From Agrococcus jenensis (GTDB lineage: Bacteria; Actinomycetota; Actinomycetes; Actinomycetales; Microbacteriaceae): a DNA stretch of 64,000 nt. Both the position numbers and the translations under genes were made by a program. Below are positions 38,463-47,028 of the stretch, in pieces (within the stretch, counting starts at the first letter, position 1; each line of letters opens with the position of its first letter). The DNA is taken from the NCBI RefSeq assembly GCF_003752465.1, contig NZ_RKHJ01000001.1:2480001-2544000 (forward strand), written 5' to 3'. Under the pieces are notes generated by a model. That model saw nothing but the letters and a program-made list of their open reading frames with translations. It was not told where the DNA came from and did no database searches.

Positions 38463-41120
38463 TCAGCGGTCGAGCCCTGCTCGCACGGCGGCGATGGCCG
38501 CGGGCATCGCGCTCGCGTCCTGGCCGCCGCCCTGCGCCATGTCGGGCTTGCCGCCGCCACCGCCGCCGAGCGCGCCGGCCGCAGCCTTGGCGAGCGGGCC
38601 CGCGACGACGCCGCCGTCGCGCGCGGCCTGGTTCGTGGCCACGACGATCGCCGGCTTGCCGTCGACCGAGCCGCCGATCGCGACGACCGCGGCCTCGCTG
38701 CCGAGGCGCTCGCGCACCTGCGCGGCGAGCGACCGCAGGTCGTCGGCCGACCCGACCGCGCCGAGGTCGACCGCGGCGAACCGCACCGCCCCGACCCGCT
38801 CTGCCGCGTCGGCGATCGGCTGCACGCGGCCGGCGAGCTGCTGCGACTGGAACTCCGCGATCCGCTTCTCGGCCGTCCTGAGCGAGGCGACGAGCTCCTG
38901 GATGCGGCCGGGCAGCTGCTCCTTGGGCGTCTTCAGCATCGACGTGAGCTCGCTCACGAGCGAGCGCTCGGCGACGAGCTGCCGGAACGCGTCCGGACCG
39001 ACCGCGGCCTCGACGCGGCGGTTGGTCGAGCCGACGCTCGACTCGCTCGTGATCGAGATGAGCCCGATCTGGCTCGACGCGGCCACGTGCGTGCCGCCGC
39101 ACAGCTCGCGCGACCAAGGGCCGCCGATGTCGACCATGCGCACCCGGTCGCCGTACTTCTCGCCGAACAGCGCCATCGCGCCGAGCGCGCGTGCCTCGTC
39201 GATCGGCATCACGCGCGTCTCGACCGGCAGGTCGTCGCGGATCGCGGTGTTCGCGATGCCCTCGAGCTCCTGGCGCATGTCGCTCGAGAGCGCGCTGGAC
39301 CAGGAGAAGTCGAGCCGCATGTAGCCGGCCTTGTTGTACGAGCCGGACTGGTGCGCATCCGGGCCGAGCAGCTGGCGCAGCGCCGCGTGCACGACGTGCG
39401 TCGCCGAGTGGGCCTGGTTCGCAGAGCGGCGGTAGAGCGGGTCGACGACCGCGTGCGCGAGGTCGCCGACGGCGATCTCGCCGGAGGTGACGCGCACGGT
39501 GTGGCTGACGAGCCCTGAGATCGGGCGCTGCACGTCGAGCACGTCGGCCTCGAAGCCGGGGCCGACGAGGCGGCCCTGGTCGCTGTCCTGGCCACCCGAC
39601 TCGGCGTAGAGCGAGGTGGCGGTCAGCACGACCTCCGCCTCGTGACCCACGCCCGCGGTCTGCACCTGCGCGCCGTCGACGATGATGCCGATCACCTCGC
39701 CGTCGGCCTCGAGCTCGTCGTAGCCGAGGAACGCGGTCTCGCCCTTCGCGCGCAGGTCGGCGTAGACGGAGAGGTCGGCGAGCTGGCGGCGGCGCGACTT
39801 CGCGTCGGCCTTCGCCCGCGTGCGCTGCTCGCTCATGAGCGTCTCGAACGTCGGGCGGTCGACCTGCAGGCCGGCCTCCTCGGCGATCTCCATCGTCAGG
39901 TCGATGGGGAAGCCGTAGGTGTCGTGCAGCAGGAACGCGGTCCTGCCGGGCACGACGTTGCCGGCGTCCTTGCGCACGTCGGCGATCGCGACGTCGAGCA
40001 CGGTCGAGCCGGACTCGAGGGTCGAGCGGAACGTCTCCTCCTCGGCGACGGCCATCCGCTCGATGCGCGGGTACGACTGCTCGAGGTCCGGGTAGGCGGC
40101 GACCATGGCGTCGCGGCTCGCGCGGAACAGCGTCGGGAACGTCGCGTCCTGCACGCCGAGCAGCCGCATCGAGCGGATCGAGCGGCGCATGAGCCGGCGC
40201 AGGATGTACCCGCGGCCGTCGTTGCCGGGCGTGACGCCGTCGCCCATGAGCATGAGCGATGAGCGGATGTGGTCGGCGATGACGCGCATGCGCACGTCGT
40301 CCTCGTGGACGGCGCCGTAGCGGCGGCCCGAGAGCTCGCTCGCGAGGTCGAGCACGGGGCGCACCTGGTCGATCTCGTACATGTTCTGCACGCCCTGCTT
40401 GAGGAAGGCGATGCGCTCGAGCCCCATGCCGGTGTCGATGTTCTTGCTCGGCAGCTCGCGCACGATCGTGAACTCGGTCTTCGAGCGCACGTCGGCGATC
40501 TCGTCCTGCATGAAGACGAGGTTCCAGATCTCGACGTAGCGGTCGCTGCCGGTCGCGGGACCGCCCTCGGGGCCGTACTCGGGGCCGAGGTCGTAGAAGA
40601 TCTCGGAGTCGGGGCCGGCGGGGCCGGGCTGGCCGGTCATCCAGTAGTTGTCCTCGAGGCCGAGGCGCTGGATGCGCGAGGCCGAGATGTCGGTCGTCTC
40701 GAGCCAGAGGCGCTCCGCCTCGTCATCGGTCGTGAAGACGGTGACCCAGAGCCGCTGCGGGTCGAAGCCGAAGTGGCCGTCGGCCTCGGAGCCGGTGAGC
40801 AGCTCCCACGCGTAGCCGATCGCCTCGCGCTTGAAGTAGTCGCCGAACGACCAGTTGCCCGCCATCTGGAAGAACGTGCCGTGGCGCGGCGTGCGGCCGA
40901 CCTCCTCGATGTCGTTCGTGCGGATGCACTTCTGCACGTCCGCGGCGCGCGGCCACGGCGCGGGCACCCGGCCCGAGAGGTACGGGATGAACGGCACCAT
41001 GCCGGCGATCGTGAACATGATCGCCGGGTCGTCGCTCACGAGCGATGCCGAGGGCACGATCTGGTGGTCGCGGCGCTCGAAGTAGCTCAGGAAGCGGCTG
41101 TGGATGTCTGCGGTCTGCAT
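38463..41120 (-). CDS. alaS: Alanyl-tRNA synthetase
   Basis: 885 aa, full length. Class II core begins QTADIHSRFLSYFERRDHQIVPSASL, editing domain has the zinc motif HSATHVVHAAL and CGGTHVAASSQIG, and the C-Ala domain ends near the C-terminus with GGGGKPDMAQGGG. The start was placed at MQTADIHSRF by family alignment; upstream in-frame codons are proline-rich and unlikely. The 120-base leader is structured but has no T-box features. Confidence 0.97.
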   Translation of the reverse strand: MQTADIHSRFLSYFERRDHQIVPSASLVSDDPAIMFTIAGMVPFIPYLSGRVPAPWPRAADVQKCIRTNDIEEVGRTPRHGTFFQMAGNWSFGDYFKREAIGYAWELLTGSEADGHFGFDPQRLWVTVFTTDDEAERLWLETTDISASRIQRLGLEDNYWMTGQPGPAGPDSEIFYDLGPEYGPEGGPATGSDRYVEIWNLVFMQDEIADVRSKTEFTIVRELPSKNIDTGMGLERIAFLKQGVQNMYEIDQVRPVLDLASELSGRRYGAVHEDDVRMRVIADHIRSSLMLMGDGVTPGNDGRGYILRRLMRRSIRSMRLLGVQDATFPTLFRASRDAMVAAYPDLEQSYPRIERMAVAEEETFRSTLESGSTVLDVAIADVRKDAGNVVPGRTAFLLHDTYGFPIDLTMEIAEEAGLQVDRPTFETLMSEQRTRAKADAKSRRRQLADLSVYADLRAKGETAFLGYDELEADGEVIGIIVDGAQVQTAGVGHEAEVVLTATSLYAESGGQDSDQGRLVGPGFEADVLDVQRPISGLVSHTVRVTSGEIAVGDLAHAVVDPLYRRSANQAHSATHVVHAALRQLLGPDAHQSGSYNKAGYMRLDFSWSSALSSDMRQELEGIANTAIRDDLPVETRVMPIDEARALGAMALFGEKYGDRVRMVDIGGPWSRELCGGTHVAASSQIGLISITSESSVGSTNRRVEAAVGPDAFRQLVAERSLVSELTSMLKTPKEQLPGRIQELVASLRTAEKRIAEFQSQQLAGRVQPIADAAERVGAVRFAAVDLGAVGSADDLRSLAAQVRERLGSEAAVVAIGGSVDGKPAIVVATNQAARDGGVVAGPLAKAAAGALGGGGGGKPDMAQGGGQDASAMPAAIAAVRAGLDR

Positions 41121-41200
41121 GGGGGTCAGGTCTCTCCAGCCCGCTGTGGGCCTGACGGATGGGGGCGGAACGGATGGGGGCGTGCCGGGTGGCGGCATGA

Positions 41201-41229
41201 CGAGCCCGGGCGCGTCGCGCCCGGGCTCG
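41201..41229 (-). terminator. Perfect 14-bp hairpin in the alaS leader / after the 59-codon gene
   Basis: CGAGCCCGGGCGCG, one base, then its exact complement. It lies 12 bases after the stop of the small membrane gene and 80 bases before alaS. No U-tract follows. It could terminate, partly attenuate alaS, or protect the upstream message. Confidence 0.55.
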
Positions 41230-41241
41230 GGACGGGTCTCG

Positions 41242-41421
41242 TCACTCGCCTCGCAGCTCGCGGTCGCGAGCCTGGTAGCCGTCCTTGACCGCGTCGGTGA
41301 ACTCGCGGCTGCGGGCGTCGACGTTGTCGAGCAGCGCCTTGCCCTTCTCGGTCTCCTCGATGCGGCGGGCGGCGAAGACGCCGATGACGACGCCGATGGC
41401 CAGGAACAGGAGCTTCTTCAC
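41242..41421 (-). CDS. Small membrane-anchored protein upstream of alaS
   Basis: 59 aa. One N-terminal helix (KKLLFLAIGVVIGVFAARRI) followed by a charged, probably helical segment (EETEKGKALLDNVDARSREFTDAVKDGYQARDRELRGE). Resembles small YtxH-like or DUF948-neighbour proteins often found between rpsD and alaS in actinobacteria; function unknown. GTG start with a GAGGAG site 8 bases upstream; an in-frame ATG seven codons earlier is less likely. Confidence 0.75.
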   Translation of the reverse strand: MKKLLFLAIGVVIGVFAARRIEETEKGKALLDNVDARSREFTDAVKDGYQARDRELRGE

Positions 41422-41484
41422 AGCGGGGTCTCCTCGTGTCACGCTCTCCCCCGGACCGGTCGGCTCCGGGGCTTCGACAGTCTA
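41422..41484 (-). promoter_or_regulatory. Promoter and leader hairpin of the small gene-alaS unit
   Basis: TAGACT -10 box at 41479-41484, directly after the rpsD terminator hairpin. A leader of about 50 nt contains CCCCGGA and TCCGGGG arms that can form a 7-bp stem before the GAGGAG site. Confidence 0.5.
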
Positions 41485-41488
41485 ACGA

Positions 41489-41520
41489 CGAGAGGGGTCG
41501 CCTTCCGGCGACCCCTCTCG
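41489..41520 (-). terminator. rpsD terminator hairpin
   Basis: Perfect 14-bp stem CGAGAGGGGTCGCC with loop TTCC (plus-strand reading), 13 bases after the rpsD stop. Minus strand continues TTAGACT, which is also the next -10 box. Confidence 0.8.
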
Positions 41521-41533
41521 TGCGACGCTGGGA

Positions 41534-42163
41534 TCAGCGCGCGGCGTAGTACTCGACGACGAGCTGGACCTCGGCGACGACGGGCACCTCTGCGCGCTTC
41601 GGGCGGCGCACGAGGCGCGCCTGCAGGCGGTCGAGCTGCACGTCGAGGTACGGCGGGACGGGCGGGAGCACACCGGCGTGACCGCCGGCGGCCGCGACCT
41701 GGAAGGGCTCCATGCCGGACGAGCGCTCGTGGACGTGGATCGTCTGGCCCTCCTTGACGCGGAAGGAGGGGCGGTCGACGCGCTGGCCGTCGACCATGAT
41801 GTGGCGGTGCACGACCATCTGGCGGGCCTGCGACATCGTGCGGGCGAAGCCCGAGCGGAGCACGAGCGCGTCGAGGCGCATCTCGAGCAGCTCGACGAGG
41901 TTCTCACCCGTCAGGCCGGACTGGCGGCGCGCCTCGTTGAACGTCGTGCGCAGCTGCGCCTCGCGGATGCCGTACTGGGCGCGCAGGCGCTGCTTCTCGC
42001 GGAGGCGGACGGCGTAGTCGCTGTCTGCCTTGCGCTTGGTGCGGCCGTGCTGGCCGGGGCCGTAGGGGCGCTTCTCGAGGTAGCGCGCCGCCTTCGGGGT
42101 GAGGGCGATGCCGAGGGCGCGCGAGAGGCGCGTCTTCGAACGGGTACGGGACTTCGTGGACAT
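41534..42163 (-). CDS. rpsD: 30S ribosomal protein S4
   Basis: Primary 16S-binding protein. 209 aa, cysteine-free (zinc-independent) form. N-terminal RSKTRLSRALGIALTPKAARYLEKRPYGPGQHG and the S4 RNA-binding domain RLDALVLRSGFARTMSQARQMVVHRHIMVDG. ATG follows GAAGGAAGTC. Here it stands alone rather than in the alpha operon. Confidence 0.98.
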   Translation of the reverse strand: MSTKSRTRSKTRLSRALGIALTPKAARYLEKRPYGPGQHGRTKRKADSDYAVRLREKQRLRAQYGIREAQLRTTFNEARRQSGLTGENLVELLEMRLDALVLRSGFARTMSQARQMVVHRHIMVDGQRVDRPSFRVKEGQTIHVHERSSGMEPFQVAAAGGHAGVLPPVPPYLDVQLDRLQARLVRRPKRAEVPVVAEVQLVVEYYAAR

Positions 42164-42199
42164 GACTTCCTTCGCTGAGTCGCTGCCGCGCGAGCGGCT

Positions 42200-42220
42200 G
42201 TCCCGGCACAGTGCCGGGAC
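42200..42220 (-). terminator. Hairpin between rarA and rpsD
   Basis: GTCCCGGCAC, one base, GTGCCGGGAC: a 10-bp perfect stem. It lies inside the predicted rpsD leader (start near 42271) and 37 bases before the rpsD ATG. It may be the rarA terminator or an rpsD leader structure that S4 could bind; the sequence alone does not decide. Confidence 0.45.
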
Positions 42221-42277
42221 CTAAGGAGGGGGGCGGGCCCGGGTGGCGCGGCGATGCCGGCCGGTGGACCAGCGACC

Positions 42278-42306
42278 AGGCTACCAGATCAGGCGTCGCC
42301 TGCCAG
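42278..42306 (-). promoter_or_regulatory. Promoter of rpsD
   Basis: CTGGCA (42301-42306), 17-bp spacer, TAGCCT (42278-42283). It overlaps the 3' end of rarA and predicts a leader of about 107 nt. Confidence 0.5.
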
Positions 42307-43608
42307 GATCCGGCGGATGCGTTCGAGCCGCGCCGCGATGTCGCGCTCGAACCCGTGCTGGCTCGGCTCGTAGTAGCGGCGCCCGATGAGCGGGTCGGGC
42401 AGGTGCTGCTGGGTGGCGACGCCGTGCAGCGCGTCGTGGGCATAGCGGTAGCCCTTGCCGTGGCCGAGCCGCTTGGCGCCGGCGTAGTGCGCGTCGCGCA
42501 GGTGGTTGGGCACGCGCCCGAAGTCGCCGCCACGCACATCGGCGATCGCCCGGTCGATGCCGAGGTAGGAGCGGTTCGACTTCGGTGCCGTCGCGAGGTA
42601 GACGACGGCCTCGGCGAGCGGGATGCGTCCCTCCGGCATGCCGATCATCTGCACCGCGGTCGCCGCGGCTGTGGCGATGACGAGCCCCTGGGGGTCGGCC
42701 ATGCCGATGTCCTCGCTCGCGAGCACGATGATGCGGCGGGCGATGAAGCGCGGGTCCTCCCCCGCCTCGATCATGCGCGCGAGGTAGTGGAGCGCGGCGT
42801 CGGGGTCGGAGCCCCGCACCGACTTGATGAACGCCGAGATGACGTCGTAGTGCTCGTCGCCCTGCCGGTCGTAGCGCAGCAGCGCGCGATCGACCGCGCT
42901 CGCCACCGCATCCGCCGTGATGAGGGCGGGCCCGTCTGCATCGCCCGCCGCCTCGAGCGCGTGCTCGCCGGCCGCCTCCAGCGCGGTGAGCGCGCGTCGC
43001 GCGTCGCCGGAGGAGAGGCGGACGAGCTGGGCCCTGGCGTCGTCGTCGAGCTCGACGCGCCCGTCGAAGCCGCGCGGGTCGGCGATCGCGCGCGCGATGA
43101 GCTCGGCGATGTCGTCGTCGCCGAGGGGTTCGAGGGTGAGCAGCAGCGAACGCGACAGCAGCGGGCTCACGACGCTGAACGACGGGTTCTCGGTCGTCGC
43201 GGCGATGAGCGTGACCCACCCCTGCTCGACGCCCGGCAGCAGCGCGTCCTGCTGCGCCTTCGTGAAGCGGTGGATCTCGTCGAGGAACAGCACGGTCGAG
43301 CGCGCGAACAGGTCGCGCTCGGCGAGCGACTCCTCCATCACCTGGCGCACGTCCTTGACGCCGGCGGTCACGGCGCTCAGCTCGACGAAGCGGCGGTCGG
43401 ACGAGTGCGCGATCGACTGGGCGAGCGTGGTCTTGCCGGTGCCGGGCGGCCCCCACAGGATGACGCTCTGGCCGCTCGCGGCGGCGCTCGATCCGGCCAG
43501 GCGGCGCAGCGGCGAGCCAGGGCCGAGCAGGTGCCGCTGCCCGACGACCTCGTCGAGGCTCGTGGGGCGCATGCGCACCGCGAGCGGCGCTGTCGTCCCC
43601 CTGGCCAT
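42289..43608 (-). CDS. rarA: Replication-associated recombination protein A (AAA+ ATPase)
   Basis: Acts at stalled forks, MgsA/WRNIP1 family. 439 aa. Walker A GPPGTGKT (residues 53-60), Walker B FLDEIHRF, sensor [10 protein letters not shown], arginine finger region [10 protein letters not shown], and the C-terminal tetramerisation domain with [30 protein letters not shown] and [28 protein letters not shown] lies 6 nt after a TAGCAT box with GGAGGC between. Confidence 0.96.
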   Translation of the reverse strand: MARGTTAPLAVRMRPTSLDEVVGQRHLLGPGSPLRRLAGSSAAASGQSVILWGPPGTGKTTLAQSIAHSSDRRFVELSAVTAGVKDVRQVMEESLAERDLFARSTVLFLDEIHRFTKAQQDALLPGVEQGWVTLIAATTENPSFSVVSPLLSRSLLLTLEPLGDDDIAELIARAIADPRGFDGRVELDDDARAQLVRLSSGDARRALTALEAAGEHALEAAGDADGPALITADAVASAVDRALLRYDRQGDEHYDVISAFIKSVRGSDPDAALHYLARMIEAGEDPRFIARRIIVLASEDIGMADPQGLVIATAAATAVQMIGMPEGRIPLAEAVVYLATAPKSNRSYLGIDRAIADVRGGDFGRVPNHLRDAHYAGAKRLGHGKGYRYAHDALHGVATQQHLPDPLIGRRYYEPSQHGFERDIAARLERIRRILAGDA

Positions 43609-43620
43609 GCCTCCATGCTA
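43609..43620 (-). promoter_or_regulatory. Leaderless-type promoter of rarA
   Basis: TAGCAT (43615-43620), GGAGGC, then ATG. The spacer also looks like a Shine-Dalgarno, so the site alone cannot tell leaderless from leadered translation. Confidence 0.5.
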
Positions 43621-43664
43621 GGCGGGGCCGCCCACGGGCCCCGGCACGCCGACCCCCGCTCGCG

Positions 43665-43699
43665 TTGCCCAGGGCACGGGGCTCCGGGACACTGGCGGG
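43665..43699 (+). promoter_or_regulatory. Promoter of the DUF6584-like gene
   Basis: TTGCCC (43665-43670), 17-bp spacer, GACACT (43688-43693), GGCGGG, then ATG at 43700. The 6-nt gap again suggests a leaderless message, divergent from rarA. Confidence 0.5.
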
Positions 43700-44377
43700 A
43701 TGGACGCCATCGCACGGGCACGCGCGCACGCCGCGTACGGCCGCACGAGGGCCGCCATCGACCTGCTCAAGCCCCTCGCGACCGGGGAGCAGCCGCCGTA
43801 CGCGGCCCGCCGTGCGCTCGCCGAGCTCTACCGCGACCTCGGGGCGCCGGACCAGGCAGGGCGTTGGGGCGTCGTGATCGACGGGTGGACCTCCGCGTTC
43901 GAGCGGGACCGCCTGGCGCGCGCCCTCATCTGGTACCACGAGCCGCGGGCGTTCCTGTCGCTCGCGGCAGGGGCACCGGAGCCGGCCGATCTCCCGGCGG
44001 TGCTCGAGCTGCGCGGGCAGCACGGCGAGCGAGCGGAGGCGCGCCGCCGCACGGCCGCCGCGGATGGGAAGCACAGCCCCGCCTCGCGCGCCGCTCGGCG
44101 CGAGGAGGCGCTCGTCGCGGTCACTGCGGTGCTGGTCGCCCTGGGCGCGATCGGCCCGTGGCTCGCGCTGGGGGTCGTGCGCATGCTGGCTCGCGATCCG
44201 TGGGCGGCGGCCGTGATGGGGGCAGGCTGGAGCCTGTTCGCGCTGGGAGCGCTGCTGATGGCCGTCCATCGCTGGATGGAGGATCGGCGCCTGGGCGCCT
44301 CCACATGGGTGACGCTCGTGACGGCGGCGTTCGCGGTCGGGAGCTTCGCGCTCGCGGCGAGCTGGACCGCGGCCTGA
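43700..44377 (+). CDS. Membrane protein with an N-terminal DUF6584-like (TPR-type) domain
   Basis: 225 aa. Residues 1-90 form helix pairs typical of the DUF6584 family (ARAHAAYGRTRAAIDLLKPL, ARRALAELYRDLGAPDQAGRWG, ERDRLARALIW). A charged linker follows, then three predicted membrane helices (about 135-157, 167-187, 199-223). Function unknown. First of three codirectional plus-strand genes; ATG start placed 6 nt after a possible -10 box. No ribosome binding site better than GGCGGG. Confidence 0.75.
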   Translation: MDAIARARAHAAYGRTRAAIDLLKPLATGEQPPYAARRALAELYRDLGAPDQAGRWGVVIDGWTSAFERDRLARALIWYHEPRAFLSLAAGAPEPADLPAVLELRGQHGERAEARRRTAAADGKHSPASRAARREEALVAVTAVLVALGAIGPWLALGVVRMLARDPWAAAVMGAGWSLFALGALLMAVHRWMEDRRLGASTWVTLVTAAFAVGSFALAASWTAA

Positions 44378-44411
44378 CCGGCACCGGCACGGCGCGATGG
44401 CGAGGAGCAGG

Positions 44412-44417
44412 TAGCCT
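44412..44417 (+). promoter_or_regulatory. -10 box TAGCCT before the cyclophilin gene
   Basis: TAGCCT with an expected start near 44424 and a leader of about 59 nt to the GTG. No clear -35 box. Confidence 0.4.
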
Positions 44418-44482
44418 GAACGGCGGTCGCGCGACAGCCCGGATGTGGCACGCAGCGCGCGGCGGACATGCGAGGAGAATCC

Positions 44483-45238
44483 GTGGTCACGAAGCAGGAG
44501 CAGGAGCGCCGCGTGCGCGACTATCGCGCACGGCAGACGGTGCACCAGCGCCGGCAGCGCCGCCAGCGCCGCGACTCCATCATCGGTGGCGCGGTCGCGC
44601 TCGTCGTCCTCGCGGGCGGCACGGCACTGCTCTCGACCCTGCAGCCGCCGACCGACCCCGCGGCGACCGCACCGCCCTCGCCCACCGAGACGACGGCCGC
44701 CGAGTCGACCGTGCCCGACCCCTCGCTCGCCGAGGGCCGTACCTGGACGGGTGCGCTGACGATCAACGGCATCGAGCTCGGCGTCGAGCTCGACGGCGCG
44801 GCCGCGCCGCAGGCCGTCTCCGCGGTGCTCGCCGACACGCAGGGCGACTACTACGACGGCAAGACGTGCCATCGGCTCACGACGAGCGAGGGCTTCAGCG
44901 TGCTGCAGTGCGGCTCGACAGACGGCGAGGGCGGCGGCGACCCCTCCTACATGTACGGCCCGATCGAGAACGCGCCGGAGGACGACGTCTACACCGAGGG
45001 CACCATCGCGATGGCGCGCCAGGGCAACAACGCCGAGTCGAACGGCCACCAGTTCTTCATCGTCTACGGCGACACCACCATCCCCTCCGACACCGCCGGC
45101 GGCTACAGCGTGATCGGCCGCGTGACCTCCGGTCTCGACCAGCTGACGGCCGACGTGATCTCGCTCGGCACCGAGGGCGGCGTCACCGACGGACCGCCCG
45201 CGGAGCCCGTCGCGATCGACGACTTCGTCCTGCAGTAG
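44483..45238 (+). CDS. Membrane-anchored cyclophilin-type peptidyl-prolyl isomerase
   Basis: 251 aa. Very basic N-terminus (RDYRARQTVHQRRQRRQRR), one helix (residues 32-52), a Thr/Pro-rich linker and a periplasm-side cyclophilin domain. Recognisable pieces are CHRLTTSEGFSVLQCGSTDG (usual FHRVIPGFMIQGG), GTIAMARQGNNAESNGHQFFIVYGD and a GYSVIGRVTSGLD end. Probable extracytoplasmic folding catalyst. GTG at 44483 was chosen because AGGAG lies 5 bases upstream; an ATG five codons earlier would place that site inside the gene. Confidence 0.9.
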   Translation: MVTKQEQERRVRDYRARQTVHQRRQRRQRRDSIIGGAVALVVLAGGTALLSTLQPPTDPAATAPPSPTETTAAESTVPDPSLAEGRTWTGALTINGIELGVELDGAAAPQAVSAVLADTQGDYYDGKTCHRLTTSEGFSVLQCGSTDGEGGGDPSYMYGPIENAPEDDVYTEGTIAMARQGNNAESNGHQFFIVYGDTTIPSDTAGGYSVIGRVTSGLDQLTADVISLGTEGGVTDGPPAEPVAIDDFVLQ

Positions 45239-45264
45239 CGGGTCCGGCGCTGGCTCCGCCGCGC

Positions 45265-45270
45265 TAGGCT
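45265..45270 (+). promoter_or_regulatory. -10 box TAGGCT before the DUF349 gene
   Basis: TAGGCT 35 nt before the ATG at 45306, with expected start near 45277. No clear -35 box. Confidence 0.45.
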
Positions 45271-45305
45271 CTCCCTGCCCGTTCCCTCGTACGAGAGACT
45301 CCTCC

Positions 45306-46970
45306 ATGCCCGAGCCCATCCAGCCCACCGACTCCGAGAACTCGGAGGAGTCCGTGCAGGACGCCCCGATCGAGGATGCCAGCGCATCCGAGGTCGCCGA
45401 GGCCAGCGCCGACGCTGCGCCCGAGGCCCCCGCCGAGGAGGCTCCCGCCGAGGAGGCTCCCGCCGAGGAGGGTCCCTCGGCCCCGGACGCCGCCGCCCTC
45501 CTGGCCGAGGACGACGTCCCCGCCGATGACGCCGAGCTCTTCGCAGCCGAGCTGACCGCCGCCGCCGACGCCGCCACCGGCATCCCCGCCGAGCAGGCCG
45601 TCGCAGAGCTCGCAGCCGACGAGGCGCCGGTCGAGCCCGCCGAGCAGCCGGCCGAGCAGGCCGCCGAGCAGCCCGGCGAGGCGACCTCGGAGCAGGCAGC
45701 CCCGGAGGCCGAGCCGGCACCCGCCCCCGAGCCCGAGATGGGCGAGGCCGTCATCGAGCGCGGCCTCGGGCGAGTCGATGCGACCGGCACGGTCGCCGTC
45801 AAGGAGGGCGAGCGCTGGCGCGTGGTCGGCCAGTTCCCCGACGTCGAGGCCACGGAGGCGCTCGCCTACTTCGAGCGCAAGTTCGCCGACCTCGAGGGCC
45901 AGGTGCGCCTGCTCGAGCAGCGCATCCGCGGCGGCGCCAGCGCCCGCGACGTCGCGAAGGCCGCCTCCCACCTCCACGCCACCGTGCAGGAGGCGAACGC
46001 CGTCGGCGACGTCCCGTCGCTGCTCACCCGCCTCGACGCGCTGCGCGGCGAGCTCGGGCAGCTCGAGGCCAAGCAGCAGGCCGCGAGCCGCGCCGAGGTC
46101 GACGCGGCGATCGCCGAGCGCACGCGCGTCGTCGAGTCGATCGAGCAGCTCGCCTCGACCGACCTCGAGAACGTGCAGTGGAAGCAGACGATGCAGCGCG
46201 TCGACGAGCTCTTCGCCGAGTGGCAGCGCCTGCAGAAGGACGGCCCCCGCCTCTCGAAGGGTCAGGCGGATGCGCTCTGGAAGCGCTTCCGCGACGCCCG
46301 CGCGACGCTCGAGGGCGCCCGCCGCCGCTTCTTCGCCGACCTGGACGCCTCGCACAAGGACGTCCGCGCGCGCAAGCAGGCGCTCGTCGAGCGTGCGCAG
46401 GCGCTCGCGCCCAAGGGCGTCGACGGCATCCCCGCCTACCGGTCGCTGCTCGACGAGTGGAAGGGCGCCGGCCGCGCCGGCCGCAAGATCGACGACGCGC
46501 TCTGGGCGCAGTTCAAGGAGGCCGGGGACGTCCTCTTCGCGGCCAAGGCCGAGCAGTCGACGGTCGAGAACGAGGAGTACACCGCCAACCTGGAGGCGAA
46601 GCGCGCGCTCCTCGAGGAGGCGGCTCCGATCCTGCAGCTCAAGGACCGCGCCGCCGCCCGCGAGGCGCTGCTGCCGATCCAGCGCCGCTGGGACGAGCTC
46701 GGCCGCGTGCCGCGCGAGGCGCTGCGCGAGGTCGAGGACCGCATGCGCGCCATCGAGACGCACGTGCGCGAGCTCGACGAGCAGCACTGGAAGTCGTCGA
46801 ACCCCGAGCGCAAGGCGCGCTCCGAGGGGCTCGCCGGCCAGCTGGAGGACGCCATCGAGAAGCTCGAGGGCGAGATCGCCGCGGCGACGGACCCGAAGCA
46901 GCGCGCCGAGCTCGAGGCCGAGCTCGCGACGAAGCGCTCCTGGCTCGAGGTCGTGGCAGCCGCAGGCTGA
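45306..46970 (+). CDS. DUF349-repeat protein with acidic N-terminal region
   Basis: 554 aa. Residues 1-150 are disordered, rich in Glu/Ala/Pro, with short tandem repeats of APAEE. The remainder is helical with DUF349 repeats, each carrying a W-x(2-6)-[FW]/K-x(2)-F pattern: VDELFAEWQRLQKDGPRLS..ALWKRFRDARATLEGARRRFF, YRSLLDEWKGAGRAGRKIDDALWAQFKEAGDVLF, LLPIQRRWDELGRVPREALREVEDRMRAIE. Family function is not settled. Located next to relA in convergent orientation, as often in actinobacteria. Confidence 0.9.
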   Translation: MPEPIQPTDSENSEESVQDAPIEDASASEVAEASADAAPEAPAEEAPAEEAPAEEGPSAPDAAALLAEDDVPADDAELFAAELTAAADAATGIPAEQAVAELAADEAPVEPAEQPAEQAAEQPGEATSEQAAPEAEPAPAPEPEMGEAVIERGLGRVDATGTVAVKEGERWRVVGQFPDVEATEALAYFERKFADLEGQVRLLEQRIRGGASARDVAKAASHLHATVQEANAVGDVPSLLTRLDALRGELGQLEAKQQAASRAEVDAAIAERTRVVESIEQLASTDLENVQWKQTMQRVDELFAEWQRLQKDGPRLSKGQADALWKRFRDARATLEGARRRFFADLDASHKDVRARKQALVERAQALAPKGVDGIPAYRSLLDEWKGAGRAGRKIDDALWAQFKEAGDVLFAAKAEQSTVENEEYTANLEAKRALLEEAAPILQLKDRAAAREALLPIQRRWDELGRVPREALREVEDRMRAIETHVRELDEQHWKSSNPERKARSEGLAGQLEDAIEKLEGEIAAATDPKQRAELEAELATKRSWLEVVAAAG

Positions 46971-46980
46971 CCGAGCCGAT

Positions 46981-47021
46981 CGACGAAGGGGGCCCGCGCA
47001 TCGCGCGGGTCCCCTTCGTCG
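46981..47021. terminator. Bidirectional terminator between DUF349 gene and relA
   Basis: 19-bp arms (46981-46999 and 47003-47021) with a 3-nt loop and a single G-T mismatch. It lies between convergent genes, 10 bases after the DUF349 stop and 7 bases after the relA stop. Confidence 0.88.
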
Positions 47022-47028
47022 TGGGAGG

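Noticed and set aside
41121..41241. T-box riboswitch before alaS
   Set aside because: No TGGNACCGCG-type T-box sequence, specifier loop or U-rich terminator; thrS also lacks any leader.
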